Positions 1 to 9,947 are shown, numbered from the stretch's first letter. The stretch: DNA of 64,000 bases from Halorussus halobius (GCF_004765805.1 NZ_SBIU01000003.1:310001-374000), one strand, 5' to 3'. The notes: generated from the letters alone by a model not told the origin. Numbers and translations are program-made.

Positions 1-335
1 CCCGCCTCGTCGGTGACGTACCGGACGATGGTCTGGTCGTCGAGGTAGACCGCGAACGCGTCGACGCCGCCGAGGGGTCCGTAGAGGTCGGCGTACATCT
101 CCCGTTCGGTGAAGTCGAGCTTGTAGTTGAAGTGAAGCTTCTCCGCGAACGCGTCGACGTTCTCGGGGTTCCCGAGGTCGTCGACGACTCGCTCGGCCAC
201 GAAGAGGGGGTTGAACGCCTCGGCGTCGTACTCCACGAACGCGCGGAGGTCGTCGCCCGCGACCTCGCTGACGGCCTCGAACGCCGCCGCCGCGTCGAAA
301 CCGGTCAGTTCCGGCTCGTTTCTGATACGCTCCAT
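1..335 (-). CDS. Conserved haloarchaeal hypothetical protein (DUF7522-like), 3' end outside window
   Basis: The reverse strand is open from an ATG at 335 to the window edge, giving about 111 N-terminal residues of a small acidic soluble protein that begins MERIRNEPELTGF and contains an alpha-helical 'FVEYDAEAFNPLFVAERV' stretch. The composition and wording match a haloarchaeal-only family I believe is DUF7522, but this is from memory. No catalytic motif, signal peptide or membrane segment is visible. It is divergent from the ATP-grasp gene at 450. Function unknown; the C-terminus is not in the window. Confidence 0.65.
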   Translation of the reverse strand, partial: MERIRNEPELTGFDAAAAFEAVSEVAGDDLRAFVEYDAEAFNPLFVAERVVDDLGNPENVDAFAEKLHFNYKLDFTEREMYADLYGPLGGVDAFAVYLDDQTIVRYVTDEA

Positions 336-449
336 GACACCGGAATCCCGACCGACACGTAAAAGTCTATCTCCGGCGAGCGCGTCCGAGCCACCGGCCC
401 CGATTGCCGACTCGGACGGCTTTTAACCCGCGACGCGCCAAGACCGCAC

Positions 450-1751
450 ATGGGCACCTTTCGCTCGTTCGAGGGACTCCGCGACGCGCTCGCGGACGCC
501 GACTTCGACCGACCGCCGGCGTTCGTCGCCAACGCACACGTCACCGGATTGAGCGTCGCCCGCGCGCTGCAGGCCCGTGACGTGCCCGTCGTCGCCATCG
601 ACCGCGACGGGAAGGGCGTCGCGCCCTACTCCGAGGCGGTCGAGTTCGCCGGCCGGGTCACCTACCCGCTCGACGACGAGGACGGCTTCCGCGAGGACGT
701 CGAGGCCCTCGCGGCCGAGGTCGAGTACGAACCGGTGGCGTTCGGCTGCATGGACGAGTGGGTCCACGCCTTCTCGCGGACCGACCCCGAGGGCGTCCGG
801 CTCCCGTTCGCCGACCGCGCGACGGTGAATCGCGTCCTCGACAAGGAGTCGCTGTACGCCGTGGCCGACGACCTCGACGTCCCGTACCCCGAGACCTACC
901 GCGTCGCCGAGACCGACCCGAGCGCGACCGGCGGCGAGGCCGGCCCCCGCGGACGCGGCGGGGCGACCCGCGAGAGCGTCCCGGCGGCCGAGGCCGCCGA
1001 CCGGCTCGGCTTCCCGCTGGTGGTCAAGCCCGCGCTCAAGCGCAAGTTCGAGGAGGCCGTCGGCACCAACGTAATCGAGGTCGACGACCGCGAGCAGTTC
1101 GAGGACGTGGTGGCCAACGCCGCCGACGCCGGGATTCGGGTGATGGCCCAGGAGAAGGTGGCGGTCGAGCGCGGCGCGGACTGCTCGCTGGCCTCCTACG
1201 TCCCCGAGTCGGGCGAGCCCGTCACGTTCGTCGGGAACGCCCGCGTCCGGTACCCGCTCGGGTTCGGCACCTCCTCGGTGGTCGAGCGCGCCGACGACTC
1301 GGCCGCCCGCGAGGTCGAGTCGAACGCGCTCGCGGTCCTCGACGAGACGGGCTACTACGGCATCAGCGAGGCCGAGTTCGTCTACGACGCCGACCGCGAG
1401 GAGTACGTCCTGCTCGACGTGAACACCCGGCCGTGGAAGTGGATATCGCTGCCGGTGCAGGCCGGCGCGAACCTGCCGCTGGCGGCCTACAGCGACGCTG
1501 TGGGCGAGACCTACGAGGCCGACGAGATTCGGGACGCGCGCTGGGTCTACCTCGCCGACTACCTCAAGGCGCTGGACACCGAGGGGTTCGTGGACGTGCT
1601 GGGGAAGCGCGACTGGCTCTCGCTCATGTCCGGGGAGTTCGAGGCCAGCGCGGACCTCACGACCGGCGTGTACCGGCCCTCCGACCCCGGCCCGGCGTAC
1701 CAACTGCTCGACACCGAGTTCGGCACGCAGGAGTACTACTGTTCCTGCTAA
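450..1751 (+). CDS. ATP-grasp family carboxylate-amine ligase-like protein
   Basis: This 433-residue protein has an N-terminal pre-ATP-grasp Rossmann-like part ('FVANAHVTGLSVARAL', residues about 25-40) and an ATP-grasp fold. The nucleotide-binding lysine lies in VVKPALKRKF (about 190) and the metal-binding acidic/Asn cluster in LLDVNTRPWKW (about 321-331). The family joins a carboxylate to an amine or thiol through an acyl-phosphate. The resemblance is to the 'short carbamoyl-phosphate synthase large subunit-like' ATP-grasp proteins, whose substrates are mostly unknown. A TATA-like 'gctttta' about 28 bases upstream supports the ATG at 450 as a leaderless start. It stands alone, so the substrate cannot be inferred from neighbours. 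Confidence 0.85.
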   Translation: MGTFRSFEGLRDALADADFDRPPAFVANAHVTGLSVARALQARDVPVVAIDRDGKGVAPYSEAVEFAGRVTYPLDDEDGFREDVEALAAEVEYEPVAFGCMDEWVHAFSRTDPEGVRLPFADRATVNRVLDKESLYAVADDLDVPYPETYRVAETDPSATGGEAGPRGRGGATRESVPAAEAADRLGFPLVVKPALKRKFEEAVGTNVIEVDDREQFEDVVANAADAGIRVMAQEKVAVERGADCSLASYVPESGEPVTFVGNARVRYPLGFGTSSVVERADDSAAREVESNALAVLDETGYYGISEAEFVYDADREEYVLLDVNTRPWKWISLPVQAGANLPLAAYSDAVGETYEADEIRDARWVYLADYLKALDTEGFVDVLGKRDWLSLMSGEFEASADLTTGVYRPSDPGPAYQLLDTEFGTQEYYCSC

Positions 1752-1774
1752 GCCACCGTTTACTGCACTCGGAA

Positions 1775-1875
1775 ATTCGCCTTCGGCGAATGTCCTCGCT
1801 GGTAAAAGCTGGACCAAAAACACCGTCAGAGCTACGCTCTGACGAGCCTGCGGTCGCTCCGCTCCCGCAGACACT
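1775..1875. other. Cluster of three stem-loops downstream of the ATP-grasp gene
   Basis: Three consecutive inverted repeats follow the ATP-grasp stop codon. The first is ATTCGCC-TTC-GGCGAAT (1775-1791). The second is GTCAGAGC-TAC-GCTCTGAC (1825-1843). The third is a looser TGCGG...CCGCA stem (about 1848-1875). The next about 100 bases continue with haloarchaeal-style 'cgctcgctcgtcgcttcgctcctcgctcg' repeats without an open frame. They may act as transcript 3'-end structures or mark an interspersed repeat. No gene is seen from 1752 to 2389. Confidence 0.5.
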
Positions 1876-2074
1876 GCGTCGTCCCGTTGGTCCTCCCTCG
1901 GTCCGCTCGCTCGTCGCTTCGCTCCTCGCTCGCGGTACAAAAACTGGTGCGCTCGGTGGGTTGGTCGGTTCGTTTCAGCAGTGCCGTCTTCCACCGGGTC
2001 GCGCGACGATGGACGATTCACGTCGCGCGTGCGCTCGTACAGAACTGCGCGAGCGCAGACGCGGCGTGAAGGGC

Positions 2075-2142
2075 GGTGTGGTCGCGGTTGCGGTGTGGTC
2101 GCGGTTGCGGTGTGGTCGCGGTTGCGGTGTGGTCTCGGTTGC
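2075..2142 (+). repeat. 17-bp tandem repeat, four copies
   Basis: The unit GGTGTGGTCGCGGTTGC is repeated head to tail at 2075, 2092, 2109 and 2126. The first three copies are identical and the fourth differs by one base. The repeat is noncoding and runs straight into the dispersed element at 2141. Confidence 0.9.
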
Positions 2143-2171
2143 GGTTCTCATAGGCTCAAGCAGTAGCTAGC
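2141..2171 (+). repeat. Dispersed 31-bp repeat, copy 1
   Basis: This stretch begins GCGGTTCTCAT and ends CAGTAGCT-GC. It matches 4740-4770 at about 25 of 31 positions, with both ends nearly identical and a variable middle. Both copies lie in gene-free spacers and are preceded by GCGGT-rich sequence. Confidence 0.6.
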
Positions 2172-2181
2172 TTCGCCTCGA

Positions 2182-2280
2182 CCCCGGTGTCGTTCGCTTC
2201 GCTCCGGCCTCGGTGTCGTTCTCCTCCCTCCGGCCTCGGTGTCGTTCTCCTCGCTCCGACCTCGGTGTCGTTCTCGCCGG
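2182..2280 (+). repeat. 26-bp tandem repeat, about 3.8 copies
   Basis: Units start at 2182, 2208, 2234 and 2260, with consensus CCTCGGTGTCGTTCTCCTCG followed by CTCCGG. The last copy is partial. Differences are single substitutions. The array ends about 110 bases before the monooxygenase gene at 2390. Confidence 0.85.
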
Positions 2281-2389
2281 AAGCGTCAGGTCCGTCTCGT
2301 ACTGAACCCGATACTCGCACGTCCGAGGTCGGCCCGGCATCTCGCCGGTAACCCCGCCTTTTCCCCCGCCGACGCCCTCGAAGCGACCA

Positions 2390-3751
2390 ATGAGTAGCGA
2401 CTACATCCACCTCAATCTGTTCACGATGAACTCGGTCGAACACGTCACGGCGGGCAACTGGCGGACGCCCGGCGACCAGTCCCACCGCTACACCGACACC
2501 GACTACTGGCTCGACGTGGCCCGCACCGCCGAGCGCGGCGGGTTCGACGCCGTGTTCTTCGCGGACGTGCGGGGCATCTACGACGTGTACGGCGGCGACA
2601 GCGACACCGCCATCGAGAACGCGATTCAGACGCCCGCCAACGACCCCCAGGCGCTCGTGCCCGCGATGGCGACCGTCACCGACCACCTCGGGTTCGCGGT
2701 GACGCGCTCGACCACCTACGTCCATCCCTACCAACTGGCGCGCGAACTCTCGACGCTCGACCACGTGACCGACGGCCGGGTGGCGTTCAACGTCGTCACG
2801 TCCTACCTCGAAAGCGCGGCCAGAAACCTCGGCCTCGACGAGCGGATGGACCGTCGGACCAGATACGACCGCGCCGACGAGTTCATGGACGTGTGTCACG
2901 CGCTCTGGGAGGAGAGCTGGGACGACGACGCCGTGGTCCGCGACCGCGAGTCGGGCGTCTACACCGACCCCGAGAAAGTGAGGGGAATCGACTTCGAGGG
3001 CGAGTACTTCGACGTGCCGGACGCTCACAGCTGCGAGCCCTCGCCCCAGCGGACGCCCGTGCTGTATCAGGCCGGCTCCTCGGACCGGGGTCGGGCGTTT
3101 GCGGCCGACAACGCCGAAGCGGTGTTCGTGAGCCAGCCCACCGAGGAGGGCGTTCGGGAGTACGTCGCGGACCTGCGCGAGCGCGCCGAGGCGCGCGGAC
3201 GCGACCCCGACGAACTCCGATTCTTCCCCGGCATCGTCCCCATCGTGGGCGAAACCGAGGCGATAGCTCGCGAGAAGTACGAAACCTACGCCGAGAACGT
3301 CGACTACGAGGCCACCCTCGCCTTGCTGGCCGGGTTCATCGACCTCGACTTCTCGGAGCTGGACCCCGACCGGAGCGTCGAACACATCGAGACCGACGCG
3401 ATTCAGGGCGCGATAAACGCCTTCACGAGGAACGACCCCGACCGCGAGTGGACCGTGGGCGAGGTCGCGGAGTTCGCGGGACTGGGCTCTACCTCGCCCG
3501 TCGTCGTCGGCGACCCCGAGCAGGTGGCCGACGAACTCCAGCACTGGTTCGAGGACGTGGGCGTCGACGGCTTCAACCTCAAGGAGGTCGTCCGGCCCGG
3601 CACGCTCCGGGACTTCGTGGACATGGTGGTGCCCGAACTGCGCGAGCGCGGACTGGTCAGGGAGTCCTACGAGGGCACCACCTTGCGCGAAAACCTGTTC
3701 GAGGAGGAAGGCCGGACGCGACTCGCCGACGACCACCCGGCGCGGAACTGA
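2390..3751 (+). CDS. LLM-class flavin-dependent monooxygenase (NtaA/SnaA/DszA group)
   Basis: This 453-residue protein matches FMN-dependent monooxygenases of the NtaA/SnaA/DszA branch of the bacterial luciferase superfamily. It has the N-terminal 'HLNLFTMNSVEHV' strand, 'GFDAVFFADV' (about 54-63), 'RVAFNVVTSYLESAARN' (about 130-146) for flavin-phosphate binding, 'PVLYQAGSSDRGRAFAA' (about 222-238) and 'FVDMVVPELRERG' near the C-terminus. Relatives oxidise nitrilotriacetate-like chelators, sulfones or heterocycles with FMNH2 delivered by a separate flavin reductase. No reductase lies beside it. The length is usual for the family. Substrate unknown. Confidence 0.85.
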   Translation: MSSDYIHLNLFTMNSVEHVTAGNWRTPGDQSHRYTDTDYWLDVARTAERGGFDAVFFADVRGIYDVYGGDSDTAIENAIQTPANDPQALVPAMATVTDHLGFAVTRSTTYVHPYQLARELSTLDHVTDGRVAFNVVTSYLESAARNLGLDERMDRRTRYDRADEFMDVCHALWEESWDDDAVVRDRESGVYTDPEKVRGIDFEGEYFDVPDAHSCEPSPQRTPVLYQAGSSDRGRAFAADNAEAVFVSQPTEEGVREYVADLRERAEARGRDPDELRFFPGIVPIVGETEAIAREKYETYAENVDYEATLALLAGFIDLDFSELDPDRSVEHIETDAIQGAINAFTRNDPDREWTVGEVAEFAGLGSTSPVVVGDPEQVADELQHWFEDVGVDGFNLKEVVRPGTLRDFVDMVVPELRERGLVRESYEGTTLRENLFEEEGRTRLADDHPARN

Positions 3752-3830
3752 GGGCTCCCAGACCTCGCCAGGACGCCGACGCTCGACACCGCAACGTTTA
3801 ACCCCCGTGAACATACCGCATCCGAGAGAG

Positions 3831-4571
3831 ATGGCAACGACGGTACGAGGCTTCGTCGGCGGCATGGCGAATCGCGCGAACCCGGCGTTCGTCGCGGGCG
3901 TGGTGGCAGTTCCGCTGGTCGCGCTGGCGTACGGACTCACGGCCGGGTCGGTCCAACAGTTGACCTACGTTCACGTGATGGCGGGCGTGCTGTGGTCGGG
4001 CATCGACCTGTTCATGGGGCTAGTTCTCGGCCCGGTGGTCGGCGGACTCGCGGTCACACAGCGCGCGGCGGTGTTCCGGCGGCTCACGCCCAAGACCACG
4101 TTCCTGCTACCGTCGCTCGCGCTGGTCACCGTCTTCGGCGGGGTAACCCTGGCCCGACGACTCGGCAAGTTCCCCCACGCCGACCCGTGGATAGCGTTGT
4201 TGAGTACCGCCATCGCGGTGCCGGTCGTGTTGCTCTTCGCCGCGCAGTTCGACGCGCTGACCGACCGCCGGACGCTCGCCGTGTTCGGCGTCGTGGCGGT
4301 GGGCCACGCCGCGTGGTTGTTCCGGACGCTCCCGGAGTTCGCCATGACCTCCCACGTCATCGCGGCCGCGCTGGGCATCGTCGCGGCGCTCTCGGTTCTG
4401 GGGTTCGGCGTGTTGCTTCCGGGCGAACTCCGGATGTACCGCGAGATGACCGCCGAGGACCCCGACGAGGAGGTCATCAGCACCATCGGAATGCGGAACG
4501 CCAAGCTGGCCGGCGTGCAGGGCGTGCTTCAGCTGGCCATCATCTTCGTGATGGTGTACGTGCGGTTCTGA
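3831..4571 (+). CDS. Multi-pass membrane protein, function unknown
   Basis: The protein has 246 residues with about seven predicted membrane segments. One is a His-containing helix 'YVHVMAGVLWSGIDLFMGLVLG' near residues 43-64 that recalls haem/copper-handling membrane proteins of the CopD/DUF2269 sort, though this is only a resemblance. I place the start at ATG 3831 because a TATA-like 'gttta' lies about 31 bases upstream, rather than at an in-frame GTG at 3807. The C-terminal loop is acidic and the last helix ends at the stop. It follows the monooxygenase by 79 bases with its own promoter. Confidence 0.75.
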   Translation: MATTVRGFVGGMANRANPAFVAGVVAVPLVALAYGLTAGSVQQLTYVHVMAGVLWSGIDLFMGLVLGPVVGGLAVTQRAAVFRRLTPKTTFLLPSLALVTVFGGVTLARRLGKFPHADPWIALLSTAIAVPVVLLFAAQFDALTDRRTLAVFGVVAVGHAAWLFRTLPEFAMTSHVIAAALGIVAALSVLGFGVLLPGELRMYREMTAEDPDEEVISTIGMRNAKLAGVQGVLQLAIIFVMVYVRF

Positions 4572-4739
4572 GCGGGCCCGACTCGTCCCTCTCGGTCCTG
4601 CTTCGCGTCGTCTCGACTTCTGTACGGGGGAGAACTATTTTCGACGTGGCGCGTGCGAGCAACGCGCGCGAGGGAGGGGCGCGTTTATGCGCCCCGAGGC
4701 TGGGGAGGGAGAGGCTCGCGGTCGCAGTGCTGTGCGGTC

Positions 4740-4770
4740 GCGGTTCTCATCGGTCGAGGCAGTAGCTCGC
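4740..4770 (+). repeat. Dispersed 31-bp repeat, copy 2
   Basis: This is the second copy of the element at 2141-2171, again starting GCGGTTCTCAT and ending GCAGTAGCTCGC. It lies in a 389-base gene-free spacer (4572-4960) that otherwise shows only GC-rich sequence and a TATA-like segment ahead of surE. Confidence 0.6.
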
Positions 4771-4960
4771 TCGGGCCACCGCGAACGATTCGACGCCATC
4801 ACGAAGCGAACTATCGCTCGAGCCGAGGAGCGACCGCACGGCACCGCGATTGCCCCGAACGAAACCGCGACCGCCCCGCACCGTACCCACTTCACACCCC
4901 AACCGTACACCGCCCGCGTTGCGGTACAGTTTTCTCTCGGCCACCCCCAATCGAAGTCGA

Positions 4961-5731
4961 ATGACCGACTCGCTCGAAATCCTCCTCACGAACGACGACG
5001 GCATCGACAGCCCCGGCATCCGCGCGCTGTACGACGCCCTCTCGAAAGTCGGCAACGTCACGACCGTCGCGCCCGCAGACGACCAGAGCGCGGTCGGCCG
5101 CGCGATGACCTACGAGGTGCCGGTCCGCGAACACGAACTCGGCTACGCGGTCGAGGGCACGCCCAGCGACTGCGTGGTCGCGGGCCTCGCGGAACTCGGA
5201 CCCTACCCCGACGTGGTGGTCTCGGGCTGTAACGAGGGCGCGAACCTCGGCGCGTACGTCCTCGGGCGGTCGGGCACGGTCAGCGCGGCGGTCGAGGCCG
5301 CGTTCTTCGGGGTGCCCGCCCTCGCGACGTCGCTCCACGTCCCCCAGAGCGAGTGGCCGCCCGACACCGACCCCCGAGATTACCGCGAGGTCGCCGACGC
5401 GGTGACCTACCTGCTGGAGAACGCGCTCGACGCCGGCGTCTTCGAGGAGGCCGACTACCTCAACCTCAACGCCCCGCTCCCCACCGACGACCACACGCCG
5501 ATGGTCGTCACGCGGCCCTCCCACGTCTACGACATGGACGCGACCGAAGAGGAGGGCGTGGTCACGCTCCACGACAACATGTGGGCCCAGATGGACTCGC
5601 CGGACCTGCCCGACCCCGAGGGGACCGACCGCCGGGCGGTGTACGACGGCAAGATAAGCGTCTCGCCGCTGACCGCGCCCCACACGGTCGAGCGCCACGA
5701 CTCGCTCGACGAACTCGCCGAGCGGTTCTGA
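4961..5731 (+). CDS. surE: 5'/3'-nucleotidase SurE
   Basis: SurE removes phosphate from nucleoside 5'- and 3'-monophosphates in the cytosol using a divalent metal. The 256-residue sequence opens with the diagnostic ILLTNDDGIDSPGI (metal-binding Asp12-Asp13) and carries the second metal/phosphate motif VVSGCNEGANLG around residues 85-96. 'GTPSDCVV' is also typical. The ATG at 4961 puts the NDDG motif at residue 11, as in the family, so upstream in-frame codons are not used. Single-gene unit between two unrelated genes. Confidence 0.95.
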   Translation: MTDSLEILLTNDDGIDSPGIRALYDALSKVGNVTTVAPADDQSAVGRAMTYEVPVREHELGYAVEGTPSDCVVAGLAELGPYPDVVVSGCNEGANLGAYVLGRSGTVSAAVEAAFFGVPALATSLHVPQSEWPPDTDPRDYREVADAVTYLLENALDAGVFEEADYLNLNAPLPTDDHTPMVVTRPSHVYDMDATEEEGVVTLHDNMWAQMDSPDLPDPEGTDRRAVYDGKISVSPLTAPHTVERHDSLDELAERF

Positions 5732-5851
5732 GACGGGCAAGCGGTCGGCCCCCGACCGCGCGCCGGGGCCGGCTGTCACTCGGTTCCTCAAAACAACCCC
5801 CGTGTGAAAATGCTAGCGTTTCACAACCTGCGGCCTGCTAGAGGAGCAGCG

Positions 5852-6217
5852 ATGCAATCGAACGTACGAACTCGGCTGGACGTCCAACTGGACGCACTGT
5901 CACACGTGAAACGACGTCGAGTTCTGTTCGCGCTCCTTCGCGAGCGGCCGGGGGCGTCGGGGCGCGGGAGTTCGGGGGCGGGCACGGGAGTCGAGGTCGA
6001 GAGTCTGGGTGGTGGCGGACTCGCGATGTCGTCGGTCGACGTGTATCACAACCACCTCCCCAAACTCGACGACCTCGGATTCGTCTCGTGGGACCGCGAG
6101 ACCGGCGTCGTCGCTCCCGGGCCGCAGTTCGAGGAGATACGACCCCTGCTCGAACTGCTCGCGGACAACGGACACGAACTGGTAACTATCGACGAAACCG
6201 AACTGACCGACGACTGA
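5852..6217 (+). CDS. DUF7344-type haloarchaeal winged-helix protein
   Basis: This 121-residue protein has the N-terminal pattern 'LDALSHVKRRRVLFALLRE' followed by 'SVDVYHNHLPKLDDLGFVSWDRETGVVAPGPQFEEIRPLL'. This is the usual layout of small haloarchaeal DUF7344 winged-helix proteins: recognition helix, then wing, then dimer helix. A Gly/Ser-rich insert (about 36-60) widens the first helix-turn. I start at ATG 5852, which follows 'gaggagcagcg'; an ATG 48 bases upstream is possible. The role is probably transcription regulation; target unknown. Confidence 0.75.
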   Translation: MQSNVRTRLDVQLDALSHVKRRRVLFALLRERPGASGRGSSGAGTGVEVESLGGGGLAMSSVDVYHNHLPKLDDLGFVSWDRETGVVAPGPQFEEIRPLLELLADNGHELVTIDETELTDD

Positions 6218-6306
6218 CTCTGGCGGAGAACTGAACCCTCGCGTCTCGTCGGCCGGCGACGAGGCCAGCAGCGACGGCGAACGCCGTCCGTTCCGCGACG
6301 CAGAAA

Positions 6307-6325
6307 CTGCCACCGAGGGTGGCAG
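6307..6325. other. Perfect stem-loop in the spacer before the TrmB gene
   Basis: CTGCCACC-GAG-GGTGGCAG forms an 8-bp stem with a 3-base loop. A second inverted repeat, ACACAA-GTAGT-TTGTGT, sits at 6386-6402 about 90 bases before the TrmB start. The first could be a 3'-end structure of the upstream gene, the second a regulator site. Confidence 0.4.
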
Positions 6326-6494
6326 CGTGGCGCGCTCGATGTGGTTGGGCCAGACGAGCGCGCCATCCGAGTCTTTCAAGTACGAACACAAGTAGTTTGT
6401 GTGATTAAGCGGGTGACATCCGGGAAATCGCCGCACAACACGAACCCTTTTCCCTCAGAAACGTAACTATCGCGTACGGTTTGTGGTTGGGCCC

Positions 6495-7313
6495 ATGACG
6501 CAGGAACAAACTCTGGCAGAGACGGTGAGTCTGTTGCAGGACCTCGGGTTGAAGGAGTACGAAGCGCGTTGCTTCCTCGCGCTCTCGCAAGTACCGTCGG
6601 CGACCGCGAAGGAAATCAGCGAACTCTCCGAAGTGCCTCGAACTCGCGTCTACGACGCGGTCCGAGTACTCGAAGCGCAGGGACTGGTGGAAGTACACCA
6701 CTCGAATCCCCAGACGTTCCGCGCGGTCAGCGACGAGGAGGCGGCCTCGACGCTCCGACAGCGGTACGACGACCGCATCGAGACGCTCCAGACGCACCTC
6801 GACGACATCGAACTCGACGACGACGAGTCGGACGAACGGGTCCAGGAGGTGTGGTCGCTGACCGGCCACGAGGGCATCGAGTCCCGGACCGCCGAACTCG
6901 TCGAGGGGGCTTCCTCGGAAATCGTCCTCCTCGTCGTGGAGGAGGATATACTGACCGATTCGTTGGTCGAGCGACTGCGAGCGGCGACCGACCGGGGCGT
7001 GACCGTCATCGTCGGCGGGTTCACGGAGTCGATAGTCGCCCGCATCGAGTCCGACCTCCCCGGCGCGCGGGCGTTCGAGACGGACCTGAACTGGCTCGTC
7101 AGTGGCGAGAGCGGGAATGAAGTCGCCATCAGCAGGCTGTTGCTCGTCGACCGGACGCGCCTGCTGGTGAGTTCGTTCTACCCGACCGACCACGCCGACG
7201 GGGGCGTGAGCGAGCAGGCGGTCTTCGCCAACGGCCTCGGCAACGGCGTCGTGGTCCTCATCCGGCGTCTCATCTCCTCGGGGCTGCTACCCGGTCAGGA
7301 CCCCGCCCAGTAG
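6495..7313 (+). CDS. TrmB-family transcriptional regulator
   Basis: This is a 272-residue protein. The N-terminal winged helix (residues about 8-75: 'LLQDLGLKEYEARCFLALSQ', then 'TAKEISELSEVPRTRVYDAV' and 'LEAQGLVEVHHSNPQTFRAV') is the TrmB DNA-binding domain. A short coiled coil ('RQRYDDRIETLQTHLDDIE') leads to a C-terminal phospholipase-D-like effector domain. TrmB proteins in haloarchaea sense sugars or central metabolites and regulate transport and glycolytic/gluconeogenic genes. No metabolic operon is adjacent, so the ligand is unknown. ATG 6495 is preferred over a GTG four codons upstream. Confidence 0.85.
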   Translation: MTQEQTLAETVSLLQDLGLKEYEARCFLALSQVPSATAKEISELSEVPRTRVYDAVRVLEAQGLVEVHHSNPQTFRAVSDEEAASTLRQRYDDRIETLQTHLDDIELDDDESDERVQEVWSLTGHEGIESRTAELVEGASSEIVLLVVEEDILTDSLVERLRAATDRGVTVIVGGFTESIVARIESDLPGARAFETDLNWLVSGESGNEVAISRLLLVDRTRLLVSSFYPTDHADGGVSEQAVFANGLGNGVVVLIRRLISSGLLPGQDPAQ

Positions 7314-7410
7314 TAGTCGCACGAACAGCGCCAGTTCAGCGACGCGACCCGTCCCGGAGTGTCGAGGCGAAACCGAGAGCTACACGTCGGAGGGGGTCCT
7401 CACGCCGACC

Positions 7411-8130
7411 ATGGTTCGGACCATCGTCGAGCTGCTGGCGGGCAACGACGACCACGCCGGCGAGTTCGACTCGCGGTTCGACGACGTACAGGACGCCCAA
7501 CACCCCGACGCGGTCACGGTCTGTTGCTCGGACTCGCGGGTCTTGCAGGACCACATGTGGGGCAACGACGAGCCGGGCCACGTCTTCACCTGCGGCAACA
7601 TCGGCAACCGGGTCGTCCAGCGGGCCGACGCCGGCGAGGCGGGGTCGGGCGAGAGCGCTCCCGACGAGGTGGTCTCGGGCGACGTCCTCTACCCCATCGC
7701 ACACACCGGGACCGACACCGCCGTAGTCGTGGGCCACACGGGCTGTGGAGCCGTCACCGCGACCTACGACGCGCTGGCGGGCGACGCCGACCCCGGCTCC
7801 GAGCCGCCGGGCATCGAACACTGCCTCGACCTGCTCGGCCCGCACCTCAAACCCGGCATCGAGGCGCTGCCCGACGACGCCGACCGCGCCGAGGCGATAA
7901 ACCGGCTGGTGGAGTACAACGTCGACCGGCAGGTCGAGTTCCTCGTCGAGAGCGACGAGGTGCCCGAGCGCGTCGAAATCGTCGGCGCGGTGTACGACTT
8001 TCAGGACGTCTACGGCGGCAGTCGCGGCGAGGTCCACGTCGTCAACGTCGACGGCGAGCGCGGGGTCGAGGGGTTGCGCGAGGAGTACCCCGAAATCGCG
8101 TCCCGAGTCGGGCGGCTCTGGGAGTACTGA
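7411..8130 (+). CDS. Beta-class carbonic anhydrase
   Basis: This cytosolic zinc enzyme interconverts CO2 and bicarbonate. The 239-residue sequence contains the beta-class zinc set: Cys39-x-Asp41-x-Arg43 in VCCSDSR, and His109-x2-Cys112 in VVGHTGCGAV. Asp41 and Arg43 form the active-site dyad. The typical 'FTCGNIGNRV' lies near residue 57. An acidic insert (about 70-85) is longer than in bacterial homologues and fits haloadaptation. It is convergent with thiC, whose stop lies 96 bases away. Confidence 0.93.
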   Translation: MVRTIVELLAGNDDHAGEFDSRFDDVQDAQHPDAVTVCCSDSRVLQDHMWGNDEPGHVFTCGNIGNRVVQRADAGEAGSGESAPDEVVSGDVLYPIAHTGTDTAVVVGHTGCGAVTATYDALAGDADPGSEPPGIEHCLDLLGPHLKPGIEALPDDADRAEAINRLVEYNVDRQVEFLVESDEVPERVEIVGAVYDFQDVYGGSRGEVHVVNVDGERGVEGLREEYPEIASRVGRLWEY

Positions 8131-8225
8131 ACGCGAACGACCGACGGCCTCGCGGAGGCCCGACCACGTGCGCGACGACCAGTCGCTCGCGAGAGCGACA
8201 CGATACCAAACGCCGTCGGCCACAC

Positions 8226-9680
<1,455 letters not shown>

Positions 9681-9711
9681 CTAGGTTGTACCACTAGGTA
9701 ATATAGCTAGG
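9681..9711 (-). promoter_or_regulatory. Three phased CTAGG sites overlapping the thiC promoter
   Basis: The pentamer CTAGG occurs at 9681, 9694 and 9707, exactly 13 bases apart, with the TATA-like 'gtaatata' between the second and third. The array begins 7 bases from the thiC start codon. Known: archaeal thiamine genes are controlled by ThiR, a DNA-binding domain fused to a ThiN-like domain. Inferred: this is the binding site of such a repressor. Confidence 0.6.
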
Positions 9712-9734
9712 GGCGCGAAGTCGTCTCGGCGAAT

Positions 9735-9878
9735 TCAGTCCGCGCTCAGCGCTTTCAGGACCGTCGCCGGGTTCCCGCCGACGACGCCCTCGGGAACGTC
9801 GTCGGTTACGACCGCGTCGGCCGCGACGACGGCGTCGTAGCGGTCGCCGTTCAGCATCTTCCCCTTCTCGGCGGTCAT
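9735..9878 (-). pseudogene. Internally deleted sugar O-acetyltransferase (Maa/NodL type)
   Basis: A 47-codon frame reads MTAEKGKMLNGDRYDA, the start of the maltose-acetyltransferase N-terminal domain. It then continues directly into AVVAADAVVTDDVPEGVVGG, followed by NPATVLKALSAD, the end of the left-handed beta-helix domain. The roughly 130 residues that carry the hexapeptide repeats and the catalytic histidine in a full enzyme are absent. The junction is in frame, so a short product could still be made, but it could not be an acetyltransferase. It lies upstream of thiC on the same strand. Confidence 0.75.
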
Positions 9879-9947
9879 CGGTCGCCGCGTTCTGTCCAGA
9901 CGGAGGACCGACGATAGTTTACCGGCGACCAACGAACGCGCCGGTAG

